Below are positions 52,815 through 61,599 of a stretch of DNA of 64,000 nt, piece after piece. Location: the NCBI RefSeq assembly GCF_900099895.1, contig NZ_FNDY01000004.1, positions 186,001-250,000 of the forward strand. Direction: 5' to 3'. The stretch's first letter is position 1, and the number at the start of each line of letters is the position of its first letter. A program made the position numbers and the translations under genes. The notes beneath the pieces were generated by a model. That model had not been told where the DNA came from and did no database searches. It worked only from the letters and a program-made list of their open reading frames with translations. The stretch is from Paenibacillus naphthalenovorans (lineage in GTDB: Bacteria > Bacillota > Bacilli > Paenibacillales > NBRC-103111).

Positions 52815-54869
52815 TTATTGCTGCGCATTTGCAGTCCCTGTAGGTCCCTTAGGCACGCCGTCAAGACCATATTTTTGATCGTAAGCGTCGAATATTTTGC
52901 GCGCAATCGGTGCGGCGCCGTAAGCACCATAACCGCCTTCGGGCACGACAACGGCGACCGCAAGCTTCGGTTTATCCAAGGGAGCGAAAGCAATAAATAC
53001 GGCGTTATCGACTTCCTTGCCCCCGACGACCTGTGTGGACGTACCGGTTTTTCTTGCAAACTTGTAAGGGAAATCCGAAAAGCCTTGTACGCCGACGTTC
53101 TCCATCCCTTTGATTACCGCATCCCAATACGCCTTGGGGAATTCGCTTTGATCCAGCACGACCTTTTCATTGAATTCTTTTACCAGCTGCCCTTCGTAGG
53201 TTTCAATCCGGTCTACAAGCAGCGGCTGCAGCCGCTGTCCGCGCGTAGCCAGCGTCGTTGCATACTGTGCCAGCTGAAGCGTCGTGTATTTTTCATTTTG
53301 GCCCCAGGAGGCAAAAACCATACGCTGCTGCGGGCTTTCTCTTGTGTTTGTTTTATACTCGCTTAAGCCCTCGTATTCCTTGGGCAATCCGCTTCCCGTC
53401 AATACCCCAAGACCGAACTTAGCCAGATATTGGTCCCAGATTTCGATCGCTTTGTTACCGTTTCTCATATACAAAGCGTTGCCGATCATCGCAGACATGA
53501 ACGTGTTGGACGAATATTGAATGGCTTGCGTAGCGTTGATCAGTCCCCAGGCTTTACCGTCGGAGTTACGCAGTCTTGCGCTGTTGTCTCTCCCGTAGGT
53601 GAATACACCGGTATCGGGGTACTTGGTGCTTGTCGTGAATAGCCCTTCGTTTAACCCGATCAGAACCGATAGCGGTTTAATAACCGATCCCATATAAACG
53701 ATGGAGGTTGGATGCTTATCCCGCTCTTCCTTGGTCGGATAATCCGGATAGGCCGTTGTAATCGTTCCGTTATTCACGTACGGTTGTATCCGGTCATACT
53801 CGCTTTGCGGAATGCCTCCTGCCCATACGCTCGGATCATAATCGGGCATGCTGGCCATGGCGACGACTTTTCCCGTTTCAACCTCCATGGCGACGGCATA
53901 TCCGGCAACCGCATTTCTCCCTTTGGCGATATAAGGGTTAGCGCGGGCTTCCGGACTCTTCAAATATTTGATATGGTCCATAATCGCCTGCTCTGTCGTC
54001 AGCTGAACGCTGCGGTCGATAGACAGGAAAAGATTGTTGCCCTTGACAGGCTTGGTGATCTCTACGGGTCCGATAATTTTGTGCTGGGCGTTAACCGGAT
54101 AAGATTTCATCCCGTTCTGTCCCCGCAGCTGCTCCTGATACATGAGTTCAATGCCGTCATAACCGACGTATTCCGTATCCATGTATCCTTCCGTCTTCGT
54201 TTTGTCCTTATAGAAGCTTAATCCGTATTTCGCTTCCCTTGCTCTGGAGAAGGGACGCATATAACCAACCAGCTGCACGGCAATGGTCTCCTGGTCGTAA
54301 AGCCGGATGCTTTCCTCCATGATTTCGATCCACTTCAGCTCATCCCGGTGCTCGAGAATGTAGGCCATTTCGTCCGGCGTCAGTCCGGATTTGATGCGCC
54401 GCGGAACCGAAAAGTAGCTTGGAGCCGTCACTTTGTTCTTGTTCAGGTCATACCCCACATCCATCTCAATGATGATATTTTCCGCTGTCATCTTCGGTGC
54501 GTCGGGGCTCCCGAATTTGGCGAAAATATCGGCCAGCTTATGGGCAAGTGCAATGACTTCGTCCTGCGGCTGGTCCTGCTCAATGCGAAAATAGAGCGAT
54601 TGCGTAGAAGTGGTGTAAGCGATCGGCGCTCCCATCCGGTCATAGATATTGCCGCGGATTGGCGGGATCGGCGTATTCGCTTTGTTGATCTTCGCTTTTT
54701 CCGCCTGCAGCTCCTTGCCTTCAACGAATTGAAGCATCGCCAGCCTGACGATCAGTACGGAAAACAGGAAAAAAGTAAAGAAAAAGAACAGATTGATGCG
54801 AAATGTAAAATTGCGGCGTTTGCTGATTTCCTGTTTTTGCGGGTCATCCATCCCGATGGGCTTTTTCAT
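52815..54869 (-). CDS. Class B penicillin-binding protein, PBP2/PbpA-like
   Basis: About 684 residues. One membrane anchor near residue 30 (FFFFTFFLFSVLIVRLAML), a dimerisation domain with PIRGNIYDRMGAPIAYTTS, and the transpeptidase domain: S-x2-K in GSVIKPLSV, S-x-N in YSSNTFM, K-T-G in RKTGTSTQVV. It cross-links elongation peptidoglycan outside the membrane. Upstream the frame extends into the HAD gene; two plausible ATGs are 54899 and 54869, and AAAGGAG favours 54869. A precise PBP identity (MrdA, PbpA or PbpH) is not assigned. Confidence 0.88.
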   Translation of the reverse strand: MKKPIGMDDPQKQEISKRRNFTFRINLFFFFTFFLFSVLIVRLAMLQFVEGKELQAEKAKINKANTPIPPIRGNIYDRMGAPIAYTTSTQSLYFRIEQDQPQDEVIALAHKLADIFAKFGSPDAPKMTAENIIIEMDVGYDLNKNKVTAPSYFSVPRRIKSGLTPDEMAYILEHRDELKWIEIMEESIRLYDQETIAVQLVGYMRPFSRAREAKYGLSFYKDKTKTEGYMDTEYVGYDGIELMYQEQLRGQNGMKSYPVNAQHKIIGPVEITKPVKGNNLFLSIDRSVQLTTEQAIMDHIKYLKSPEARANPYIAKGRNAVAGYAVAMEVETGKVVAMASMPDYDPSVWAGGIPQSEYDRIQPYVNNGTITTAYPDYPTKEERDKHPTSIVYMGSVIKPLSVLIGLNEGLFTTSTKYPDTGVFTYGRDNSARLRNSDGKAWGLINATQAIQYSSNTFMSAMIGNALYMRNGNKAIEIWDQYLAKFGLGVLTGSGLPKEYEGLSEYKTNTRESPQQRMVFASWGQNEKYTTLQLAQYATTLATRGQRLQPLLVDRIETYEGQLVKEFNEKVVLDQSEFPKAYWDAVIKGMENVGVQGFSDFPYKFARKTGTSTQVVGGKEVDNAVFIAFAPLDKPKLAVAVVVPEGGYGAYGAAPIARKIFDAYDQKYGLDGVPKGPTGTANAQQ

Positions 54870-54936
54870 TTCCTTTGGTGCTCCTTTGCTTTGCTCCATT
54901 GCTTCTTTGCTGTATAGTGCTTTGCAGCTTGCGAAC

Positions 54937-55650
54937 CTAAAGCAGCTCGCGGAGAGAATATATTCCGTCACCGGTATGATAGTCGTATCGCTTAATTTTG
55001 ACGGCATCGATGCCTGCCTGCGCAGGGGCCCAAATATCATTCAAATCATGATCGCCTACATAAAGAACGTCCTCTGCAGCGAGGCCCGAACGTTCCAGAG
55101 AAAGGCGGAATATCGCCGGGTCCGGCTTCTCCAGGCCGACCTCCGTAGACACGATGACCGGATCGAAATAGTGCAATATGCCTTTATGCTCCAAAATGGA
55201 ACGCAGTGTCGGGGCGAAATTCGATATAATGCCGAGCCGCAGGCCCCGATTCTTCAAAGCCGCCATACATTCCTTCACATCTTCGAACAACGCGTAGTGC
55301 TCAGGCGAAGTGAACAGGTCATAAAGCTCGTGGCAGCAAGCATGGATCTGCTCTTCCGTCCAGCGCTCTTCTTCTACGCCCAAATGCTGCAATATGTAAC
55401 GGTACAGCTTCATCCAGAAAGCACGATCGGACTCAGGCGTACAAACCTCGAACGGATCTATCTGTTTTCCGTAATAAAACAGACGAAATGCCTCGGTAAA
55501 AAGTTCACCGATTCGTTCTTCCCCGCGATGAAACGAACGGCTTGCCAAAAACTGCTGCATAATCACTCTGGCAGCCGGGATCGTCAATAATGTATCGCCC
55601 ACATCGAAAAAAACGGCCTTATACTGATCCAATGTTTTGTGCGGCAGCAT
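54937..55650 (-). CDS. HAD-family hydrolase
   Basis: 237 residues. Motif I VFFDVGDTLL; motif II GIISNFAPTL; motif III/IV KPDPAIF and YVGDHDLNDIWAPAQAG. A helical cap lies between motifs I and II. It resembles the YjjG/dehalogenase-like HAD branch that hydrolyses small phosphates. Immediately upstream of the PBP gene in the same direction, but no functional link is evident. Confidence 0.88.
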   Translation of the reverse strand: MLPHKTLDQYKAVFFDVGDTLLTIPAARVIMQQFLASRSFHRGEERIGELFTEAFRLFYYGKQIDPFEVCTPESDRAFWMKLYRYILQHLGVEEERWTEEQIHACCHELYDLFTSPEHYALFEDVKECMAALKNRGLRLGIISNFAPTLRSILEHKGILHYFDPVIVSTEVGLEKPDPAIFRLSLERSGLAAEDVLYVGDHDLNDIWAPAQAGIDAVKIKRYDYHTGDGIYSLRELL

Positions 55651-55710
55651 TTTGACGCCCTCCTGTTTAGTTTGAGCCTTCCGTTACAAGTGTACCACAA
55701 ACTTCTCTTA

Positions 55711-55754
55711 TGAAAAAAGCCGAAGAAATCGTCCGATCGGCGATCCTCCGGCTT
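55711..55754 (-). terminator. Terminator of the transglutaminase-like gene
   Basis: On the minus strand AAGCCGGAGGATCG pairs imperfectly with CGATTTCTTCGGCTT, then TTTTC. It starts about 12 nt after the stop codon. Confidence 0.8.
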
Positions 55755-55765
55755 GATATGGATAC

Positions 55766-56923
55766 TTAACTATCCTTGATATGCGTTTCGTGAAAATTCG
55801 GAGGGTTGAACCAATTTCCTCCGCTGGCCACCCACGTAGAGTCGAGCGGCACCCATTCCTTCTTCTCCGACAAGAATACCTCGTTCCAGGCGTGCGGCCC
55901 ATAGCCGCCGCGGCCGTCATAGCCGAGTCCCGTAACCACCTTCACGTCGAGCCCCACGGACCTGGCCATAACGGCGTACAGTCTGGAGAAATCGATGCAG
56001 ACCCCTCTTCTGGTGCTAAACGTATCTGCGGGCGTCTGCTCCTTCCATATCCGCCGCTCCTCATACAAACGTACCTTATCCCAGTCATATTTGATACGCG
56101 TTCCTACCCAACGGTACAAAAGTTTGGCCTTTTCTTCATCCGTCTTGGCATTTGCCGTTACATGCCTGGCAGCCTCCGCAATGTCATTCGGAACGGCCGC
56201 ATCCACCAACTCATATTTTCGCTGCAGGATGTTGGTGAATTCCTCCTCAACCGCCCGTGTAAATACGGGAAGCCGGCTGGAGAAGAAATCGCCTGTAACC
56301 GGCTGAATCACTTCCTTGGCGCCCTTCTGATATAATAACGAATCTTGAATATACCCGGAAATCGGAGTTTGCGGAAACAGTGTCGTAACGATAAAGAATG
56401 CGGCAATCATCAGAAGACTGCGCCCCAACCCGGTTACTGCTCCGATGATGCTGCCGATCAAACTGCTGAACAGCGTGGGAGCGGTGCGCGCATCTCCTTC
56501 GGGGCCCAACCGCCGCCGCTCCGACATCCACAGGTTTGCCAGCGGGTCGATGATCAGGCAGACCAGCTGTTTGGCGATGCCGTAGCCTAATACGAACAGC
56601 ACGCTAAACCTGAGCAAGGAAAAGTCTCTTACTCCGGTAATCACGGTGTAATAAATCTGCTCCCAAAATCCCAGCTCCCGTTGAGGAATCTGCAGCCCGA
56701 GCCCGACAAGCCAAGCCTGAAACCGGGGCGACAGCCAAGAGGCCAATTGCCAAGCCGCATACAGGCTTATCAGGATAACGACCCCTTCAGTCACCATCAC
56801 CGCCAAATGTCTGGCGGACGAGGAAGCGCCGCGGTAAAGCCCCTGAATGACCGAAACGATAAAAGTGGCCGCAATGAGTACTGTGATCAGATTAATTGCC
56901 GTAAGCTGTTCCAGACCGTTCAA
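55766..56923 (-). CDS. Membrane protein with CvpA-like N-terminus and transglutaminase-like domain
   Basis: About 385 residues. The first 180 residues hold about five membrane segments in the style of CvpA (VLGYGIAKQLVCLIIDPLANL). The C-terminal 190 residues form a transglutaminase-like fold with Cys in RRGVCIDFSRLYAVMA, His in GPHAWNEVFL and Asp in WVPLDSTWV, so the triad looks intact. It would place a cysteine protease or transglutaminase at the cell surface. GGAGGG precedes a GTG at 56929 too closely, so I prefer the TTG at 56923. Substrate unknown; cell wall remodelling is a guess. Confidence 0.8.
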   Translation of the reverse strand: MNGLEQLTAINLITVLIAATFIVSVIQGLYRGASSSARHLAVMVTEGVVILISLYAAWQLASWLSPRFQAWLVGLGLQIPQRELGFWEQIYYTVITGVRDFSLLRFSVLFVLGYGIAKQLVCLIIDPLANLWMSERRRLGPEGDARTAPTLFSSLIGSIIGAVTGLGRSLLMIAAFFIVTTLFPQTPISGYIQDSLLYQKGAKEVIQPVTGDFFSSRLPVFTRAVEEEFTNILQRKYELVDAAVPNDIAEAARHVTANAKTDEEKAKLLYRWVGTRIKYDWDKVRLYEERRIWKEQTPADTFSTRRGVCIDFSRLYAVMARSVGLDVKVVTGLGYDGRGGYGPHAWNEVFLSEKKEWVPLDSTWVASGGNWFNPPNFHETHIKDS

Positions 56924-56963
56924 ACGCACTCCCTCCTTCCGACCTGAGGCTTAAACTCCGGTA

Positions 56964-57398
56964 TTAAAGTCCTGCATTTTTCTTTGCCTGTTCAATGAGC
57001 CCCTTGGTGAGATCATCCAGTTTTAACGTAAAGGTCTGGTTCATAAAGGTCACTTGGACGCTATTCTCGCCAAGCTTGCCGTCCAGCCTCACGCTCTTGG
57101 TTGCGACCGTATAAGAACCGTCCGGGTTTTGTGTGTATTTTGCGTCCTTGGCTTCCTCCGTTATGACTTTCATCGCCTGGGCCTTGGCTTCCTCCGCGAC
57201 CTTGGCGCCCATCGTCGAACCAAGCTCCAGCAGCTGATCTTTATAGCTTGCCCCGTAGAAGAACAAGCCGGCCAGCAGCGCCAGCACAATAACCCATTTT
57301 ACAACCGTCTTCACCACGGCTACAACAATAAAAAGTACTATCAGCGCCCCTAAGATGACAAACCAGCGCTCCGCCAAAAATGTCGAAATAAAATCCAT
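56964..57398 (-). CDS. Small membrane-anchored hypothetical protein
   Basis: 144 residues. Two N-terminal hydrophobic segments (about 9-32 and 33-50), then a soluble domain with Ala/Lys-rich helix and KSVRLDGKLGENSVQVTFMN. No family recognised. Start chosen at the ATG at 57398, with AAGGGGG nine bases upstream; an in-frame ATG 14 codons earlier is less likely. It lies immediately upstream of the transglutaminase-like gene and is probably cotranscribed with it. Confidence 0.65.
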   Translation of the reverse strand: MDFISTFLAERWFVILGALIVLFIVVAVVKTVVKWVIVLALLAGLFFYGASYKDQLLELGSTMGAKVAEEAKAQAMKVITEEAKDAKYTQNPDGSYTVATKSVRLDGKLGENSVQVTFMNQTFTLKLDDLTKGLIEQAKKNAGL

Positions 57399-57645
57399 CC
57401 CGTTGCCCCCTTCATTCCTTGCGTCTCTTTTAGCCATCATAATGTCGGACTATTTCCTCATCATACACCAACGGTCTCTTTTTCTTCATCTCTTTTTTTA
57501 CGCAGTTGGGCGAGCTTGCGTTCCATCTCGTCTCACAACTGGCCGGAGTTCCAAAATACTTGTACTATCCGTTTTACCCCGAACGTAAACGTATAGAGTG
57601 ACAGGCTGAGGGACAGCCACTTCTAATCGATGCGAGGTGATTTCA

Positions 57646-58809
57646 ATGAAAACCGCCGTATGGCTCTATCTGTTCATGTTCGTTGCTTTTTTCGATCTGC
57701 ATGCGCAGTATCCGATCCTCTCCCCGTTCGCCATCTCCCTCGGTGCAGCACCGTCCTTCATAGGCTTGATCTTGGGCGTCTACTCCATCACACACTTGCC
57801 GGGAAACTTGATTGCCGGTTATGGCGTCGATCGTTACGGCAGCAAGGGTTTTATTGTATTCAGCCTGATTGTAGCAGGAATCGTGCTGTTGATTCAATCG
57901 CGTGTGACCGACCCGTGGGAGCTCTTGATCATCCGTTCCATCAGCGGCTTCGTACTGGCTTTTCTATCCCCTGCCTGTTTGTCTCTTCTTGCCAAAATCG
58001 CCAAGGACCGGGTGCAGCAAGGCAAGCTGATGGCAGGCAACGGCATGGTTCATACGTTTGCTTCCGTACTCAGTCCGGCCGCAGGAGCCTATCTTGTCGC
58101 AAAATTCGGATTTGCCCAGTCCTTTACGTTTCTGGGTTGGGGTCTCATTATCACCGGAATTTTGGCATGGATCGGCGTGAATGAAAAACAGTACAAACAA
58201 ACGGCAGCCAAGCTGTTTCCTCAAGGCAGAGACCATCTTGAAGGCCCGCTTCCGGAAATGGCCCAGGGAGGAGCCGGCACGATTCCATGGTTGTTTTACG
58301 CTGTGCCTTTAGCCATTTCCTGCTCCCAGGGAATCCTGTTTTTCGAGCTTCCTCTCATGAAAGAGACGCAAGGGTCCATTCTAACCTCGGGAGTATTTTT
58401 CTCTCTGGTCAGTCTGGGCGCGCTGGTGACGCTGAGCATGCTGTTTTTGAGCCGGATATCTCCCGTACTGCGTACATCGCTGGGCAGCCTGGCTCTTGCG
58501 CTCATTTTTTTCGGCATGTCGGTCCATTGGCCGCTGCCCATGCATGCCTCGCTGTTCCTGATCGGAATGGCAAAAGGCGTCATATTCCCTGCGATCGCTT
58601 CCGTGCTTGCTGCGGTCACCAGTTCCAACCGTTACGGACGCGTCTTTTCGCTGCTGTCGATTTCCTACTCCATCGGCGCTTTTATCGGCCCTCTGGCAGC
58701 AGGCTACATTCGCACGTACATGTCGCCTTATTTTATCGCCTTCCTCTGTTTGATGCTGGCGCTTTCCGTCCTTCCCTTTCGTGCGTTCGCCTCTCCGCTC
58801 AAAGTTTAA
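57646..58809 (+). CDS. Major facilitator superfamily transporter
   Basis: 387 residues, twelve predicted membrane segments. GYGVDRYGSKGFIVFSLIVA after TM2 is the MFS loop-2 motif (G-x3-D-R-x-G). LARVALR-type charged loops are short. Drug or metabolite exporter; substrate not predictable. Start at the ATG at 57646 with AGGTG six bases upstream, not the GTG at 57637. A degenerate hairpin follows. Confidence 0.85.
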   Translation: MKTAVWLYLFMFVAFFDLHAQYPILSPFAISLGAAPSFIGLILGVYSITHLPGNLIAGYGVDRYGSKGFIVFSLIVAGIVLLIQSRVTDPWELLIIRSISGFVLAFLSPACLSLLAKIAKDRVQQGKLMAGNGMVHTFASVLSPAAGAYLVAKFGFAQSFTFLGWGLIITGILAWIGVNEKQYKQTAAKLFPQGRDHLEGPLPEMAQGGAGTIPWLFYAVPLAISCSQGILFFELPLMKETQGSILTSGVFFSLVSLGALVTLSMLFLSRISPVLRTSLGSLALALIFFGMSVHWPLPMHASLFLIGMAKGVIFPAIASVLAAVTSSNRYGRVFSLLSISYSIGAFIGPLAAGYIRTYMSPYFIAFLCLMLALSVLPFRAFASPLKV

Positions 58810-58869
58810 GACTAGCAGCTTGCTGCATTTCCGCCTCTTAGGAGACCGTATTCATACGTGTATTCCAAT

Positions 58870-58903
58870 AAAGGACCGTCCGTCAAGCGGATGGTCTTTA
58901 TTA
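58870..58903 (+). terminator. Imperfect terminator of the MFS gene
   Basis: AAAGGACCGTCCG pairs with CGGATGGTCTTT (one bulge, one G-U pair), followed by ATTACTAT. Weak U-tract. Confidence 0.5.
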
Positions 58904-59282
58904 CTATAACGGTAAAATGAATCGGACGACCGTCTTTGACACCGCTCGGCAAAATCCGCGATAGGCATTGTTTTTCGCAGCATCCTGTTTCAAAAGGCAA
59001 TTCCATTATCGGGCCTGCGGATCACATCCGCCTATTTTTCGCTACTGCAGTCCCGAATTGATGGTTCATTAGTCCGTATTTCAAAAAACAGCGCAACTTT
59101 GTATGCGTTTCCAACGTTAAAGGGAGAGCTAAATGGTTCCATGGGGACCGGTCCAGTCCGATCCGGGTAAAAACATAGGAATGACGGACCTGACCGCCCC
59201 CTAGTTTTGGCCAAACGGACATAAACTCAGATGTCTGTTTCGAACCCTTTGTAATGGGATTTTAGGAAAACAAGGAGGTGAA

Positions 59283-59345
59283 TTGCACCGCGGGATGAAA
59301 CCTGCTCACTGCAATACCCGTTCTCACTATTTGCAAAATCTGTAA
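59283..59345 (+). CDS. 20-aa leader mini-ORF upstream of the SLH gene
   Basis: AAGGAGGTG followed by a TTG at 59283 opens a 20-codon frame ending TAA (59343-59345), 15 nt before the SLH ATG. An internal ATG at 59295 could also start it (MKPAHCNTRS). The first residues after that ATG resemble the SLH protein start, MKPA. It might be a translational leader or a by-product of a duplicated start region; protein function is not claimed. Confidence 0.35.
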   Translation: MHRGMKPAHCNTRSHYLQNL

Positions 59346-59360
59346 GGGAGTGATAACCGC

Positions 59361-60965
59361 ATGAAGCCTGCTGTTCTTCAAAAAGCAGCCCAAGTAACCG
59401 CGACGATGCTGATCATCTCTATCCTGATGCCAGTGCTTGCTTTTGCGGCTTCAGGATTCCAGGTTGGTACGTATCGCAACGGTTCGGTATCCGGTTCGGT
59501 ATATACCGACGTGTATGAACCGGGTGTTACCCCTACCGTATACGCGTATGATCCGAGCGGAAAACAGATTGGTGTCACCACCGCTACATACAGCGTATAT
59601 GACGACGTGTACGGCAGATATCACTACAACCTCAATCTGTCTAACCTTGGTAATTTTAATTACATTAATCTTTACGGTCCTGTAGGCTTTACGGTCAATG
59701 AGTCCGTATATCAAACCGTTTACCGTGATACGAGCGACGATGATTCCGGATCAAGCCCTGGCGGTGGCGGCGGTGGGGGAGGCGGCGAAAGCACAAGCCC
59801 TTCCGGGAACATCAGCGTTCCAGCTGACGGTTCCGTTCATGCCGACCAATTGAAAAACTCGTTCGATAAGTATGACACGGTGACGTTGACATTGAACGGG
59901 ACCTTTGTGCTGGTTCCGGCAAAAGCACTGACAAGCTTTACAGCGAACCCCAAGAAGCTGCTGATCGTTAAAAATGACAACGGCTCGTACAACATTCCGT
60001 TGAATGTGCTGAAGCTGGAGGACCTTGCAGGCAAGGTTTCCGTTGCCGTAAACGATTTGAACATCAAGGTAAGCATTGCCCGGGCCGAACAAGCGCTGAT
60101 CGACCGCGTAGCCTCTGCGGCGAATGCGATTGGCGGCAAACTGGTAAGCCCTGTGGTGGACTTCAACATCGTAGGTCAGGGCAGCAACAACCAAACGGCG
60201 GCGCTTGACTTGGGCAACCATTATTTAAGCCGGATTCTTCCATTGAATAAAACGGTTGATCCATCCAAAACGACCGGTGTGCTGTTCAACACGTCGGCGA
60301 ACCGGCTGAGCTTCGTTCCAGCTCTATTCTCAGGCAATCAAGCTGTTCTGAAACGCAACGGCAGCAGTATTTACGCGGCCATCGAAATGAACAAATCCTT
60401 TAACGATATTTCCGGTCACTGGGCGCAAGGCTACATCCAGTTGCTGGCGAACAAGCTGGTGGTTGACGGCGTAACCAATACGACCTTTGAACCGGAGCGC
60501 AGCATTACCCGTGCAGAATTCGCGGCGCTCGTTGTCCGGTCCTTGGGTCTTGAAGCTACCGGCAGCGGCAGCAGCCCGTTTAGCGACGTGGCTTCCGGCG
60601 CTTGGTATTCTGGCGTCGTAAAAGCCGCGGCAGCCGCCAAGCTGATTGACGGCTATGAAGACGGCACGTTCCGTCCGAACGCTACAATCAATCGTGAAGA
60701 GCTGGCGGCGATGGTTGTTCGCGCTCTGGCCTATGCTGGCGCGAAGCCGGCCGTTTCCGAGCAGAGACAGGCTCAACTGCTCGAGAAATTCGTCGACTCC
60801 CATACGATCGTATGGGCAAAAAATGAATTGGCGACAGCCATTGAAGCAGGCATCGTCGACGGTATGACGGAGAATACGCTGGGCGCCCGTGAACAGGCTA
60901 CCCGCGCACAATCCGCTACCATGCTGAAACGTTTGCTCGAAAGAGCCAACTTCATCAACAAATAA
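59361..60965 (+). CDS. Secreted protein with three S-layer homology domains
   Basis: 534 residues. Signal peptide (about 1-30, ending VLAFAASGF), an N-terminal beta-rich domain (30-125), a Gly/Ser linker (PGGGGGGGGGEST), a central domain (about 145-340), then three SLH domains: FNDISGHWAQGYIQLLANK, PFSDVASGAWYSGVVKAAA and HTIVWAKNELATAIEAGIV. SLH triplets bind pyruvylated secondary wall polymer in Bacillota, so the protein should sit at the cell surface. GGGAG lies about ten bases before the ATG. A short leader frame precedes it. Central function unknown. Confidence 0.86.
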   Translation: MKPAVLQKAAQVTATMLIISILMPVLAFAASGFQVGTYRNGSVSGSVYTDVYEPGVTPTVYAYDPSGKQIGVTTATYSVYDDVYGRYHYNLNLSNLGNFNYINLYGPVGFTVNESVYQTVYRDTSDDDSGSSPGGGGGGGGGESTSPSGNISVPADGSVHADQLKNSFDKYDTVTLTLNGTFVLVPAKALTSFTANPKKLLIVKNDNGSYNIPLNVLKLEDLAGKVSVAVNDLNIKVSIARAEQALIDRVASAANAIGGKLVSPVVDFNIVGQGSNNQTAALDLGNHYLSRILPLNKTVDPSKTTGVLFNTSANRLSFVPALFSGNQAVLKRNGSSIYAAIEMNKSFNDISGHWAQGYIQLLANKLVVDGVTNTTFEPERSITRAEFAALVVRSLGLEATGSGSSPFSDVASGAWYSGVVKAAAAAKLIDGYEDGTFRPNATINREELAAMVVRALAYAGAKPAVSEQRQAQLLEKFVDSHTIVWAKNELATAIEAGIVDGMTENTLGAREQATRAQSATMLKRLLERANFINK

Positions 60966-60993
60966 ATTACACAAATAACCACTCTCCAAAGAC

Positions 60994-61023
60994 AAAGACC
61001 TGGCTGCTGGCGGCCAGGTCTTT
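60994..61023 (+). terminator. Hairpin after the SLH gene
   Basis: AAAGACCTGGC (60994-61004) pairs with GCCAGGTCTTT (61013-61023), followed by GTCTTAACC; the U-tract is weak. A second hairpin, AAAAGACCTGAC pairing with GTCAGGCCTTTT, lies at 61059-61087 and may work in both directions. Confidence 0.7.
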
Positions 61024-61221
61024 GTCTTAACCCGAATCTAGAATATTTTTCCTATATCAAAAGACCTGACATCAAGTCAGGCCTTTTCTGCACGCTATAA
61101 AAACGGTTGCTTGTCTCCTTCTACTTTTCCCGGGAAATAACGACACGGGTTTGGACAGGGAGCCAAAAACAGATATACTACAATTACAGAGCACCTCATC
61201 ACCTTGAAACGGAGGGATTCG

Positions 61222-61581
61222 ATGTCTATCGCCATTATCGTGGAGGGAAAAAACGACAAAAACAGACTTAAGCGTCTGTTGACGGACGACATTCTTATTG
61301 TTTGCACGTTCGGTTCGCTCAACACAGAGCGGCTGGAATCTCTAACAAAGAAAATTGGCGACCGATACGTTTATTTGTTCACCGATAACGATTCCTCCGG
61401 CAAAAAAATTCGAGCCATTCTAAGGGATGTGTTTCCCGATGCGGAGCAAATTTACACAAAACGCGGCTATGCCGGCGTGGAAGGGACGCCTGACGAATAT
61501 TTAATTCAGCAATTGGAAAAGGCCGGGCTCGATGAGTATATCGTGTATCCGCCCACAATCCCTGGCTCTGAAAAGTTTTAA
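61222..61581 (+). CDS. Small stand-alone TOPRIM protein, RNase M5-like fold
   Basis: 119 residues consisting of little more than one TOPRIM domain: IAIIVEGKNDKNRLKRL holds the Glu, and LFTDNDSSGKKIRAIL the D-x-D. Spacing recalls RNase M5 (RnmV), which has an additional C-terminal domain that is missing here. Start at the ATG at 61222, with GGAGGG five bases upstream. Its role is unknown; small TOPRIM proteins may act on nucleic acids. It stands alone between the SLH and AEC genes. Confidence 0.75.
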   Translation: MSIAIIVEGKNDKNRLKRLLTDDILIVCTFGSLNTERLESLTKKIGDRYVYLFTDNDSSGKKIRAILRDVFPDAEQIYTKRGYAGVEGTPDEYLIQQLEKAGLDEYIVYPPTIPGSEKF

Positions 61582-61599
61582 ACCAAATCTTCCGCCTCA

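Larger units (their letters stand above)
58810..59360. other. Gene-poor interval between MFS gene and SLH gene
   Basis: About 550 bp. It holds an imperfect hairpin terminator after the MFS gene (58870-58903), promoter-like DNA for the SLH gene and, just before that gene, a small frame with its own ribosome binding site (59283-59345). Other open frames here are antisense, low in confidence and have no ribosome binding site. Confidence 0.5.
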
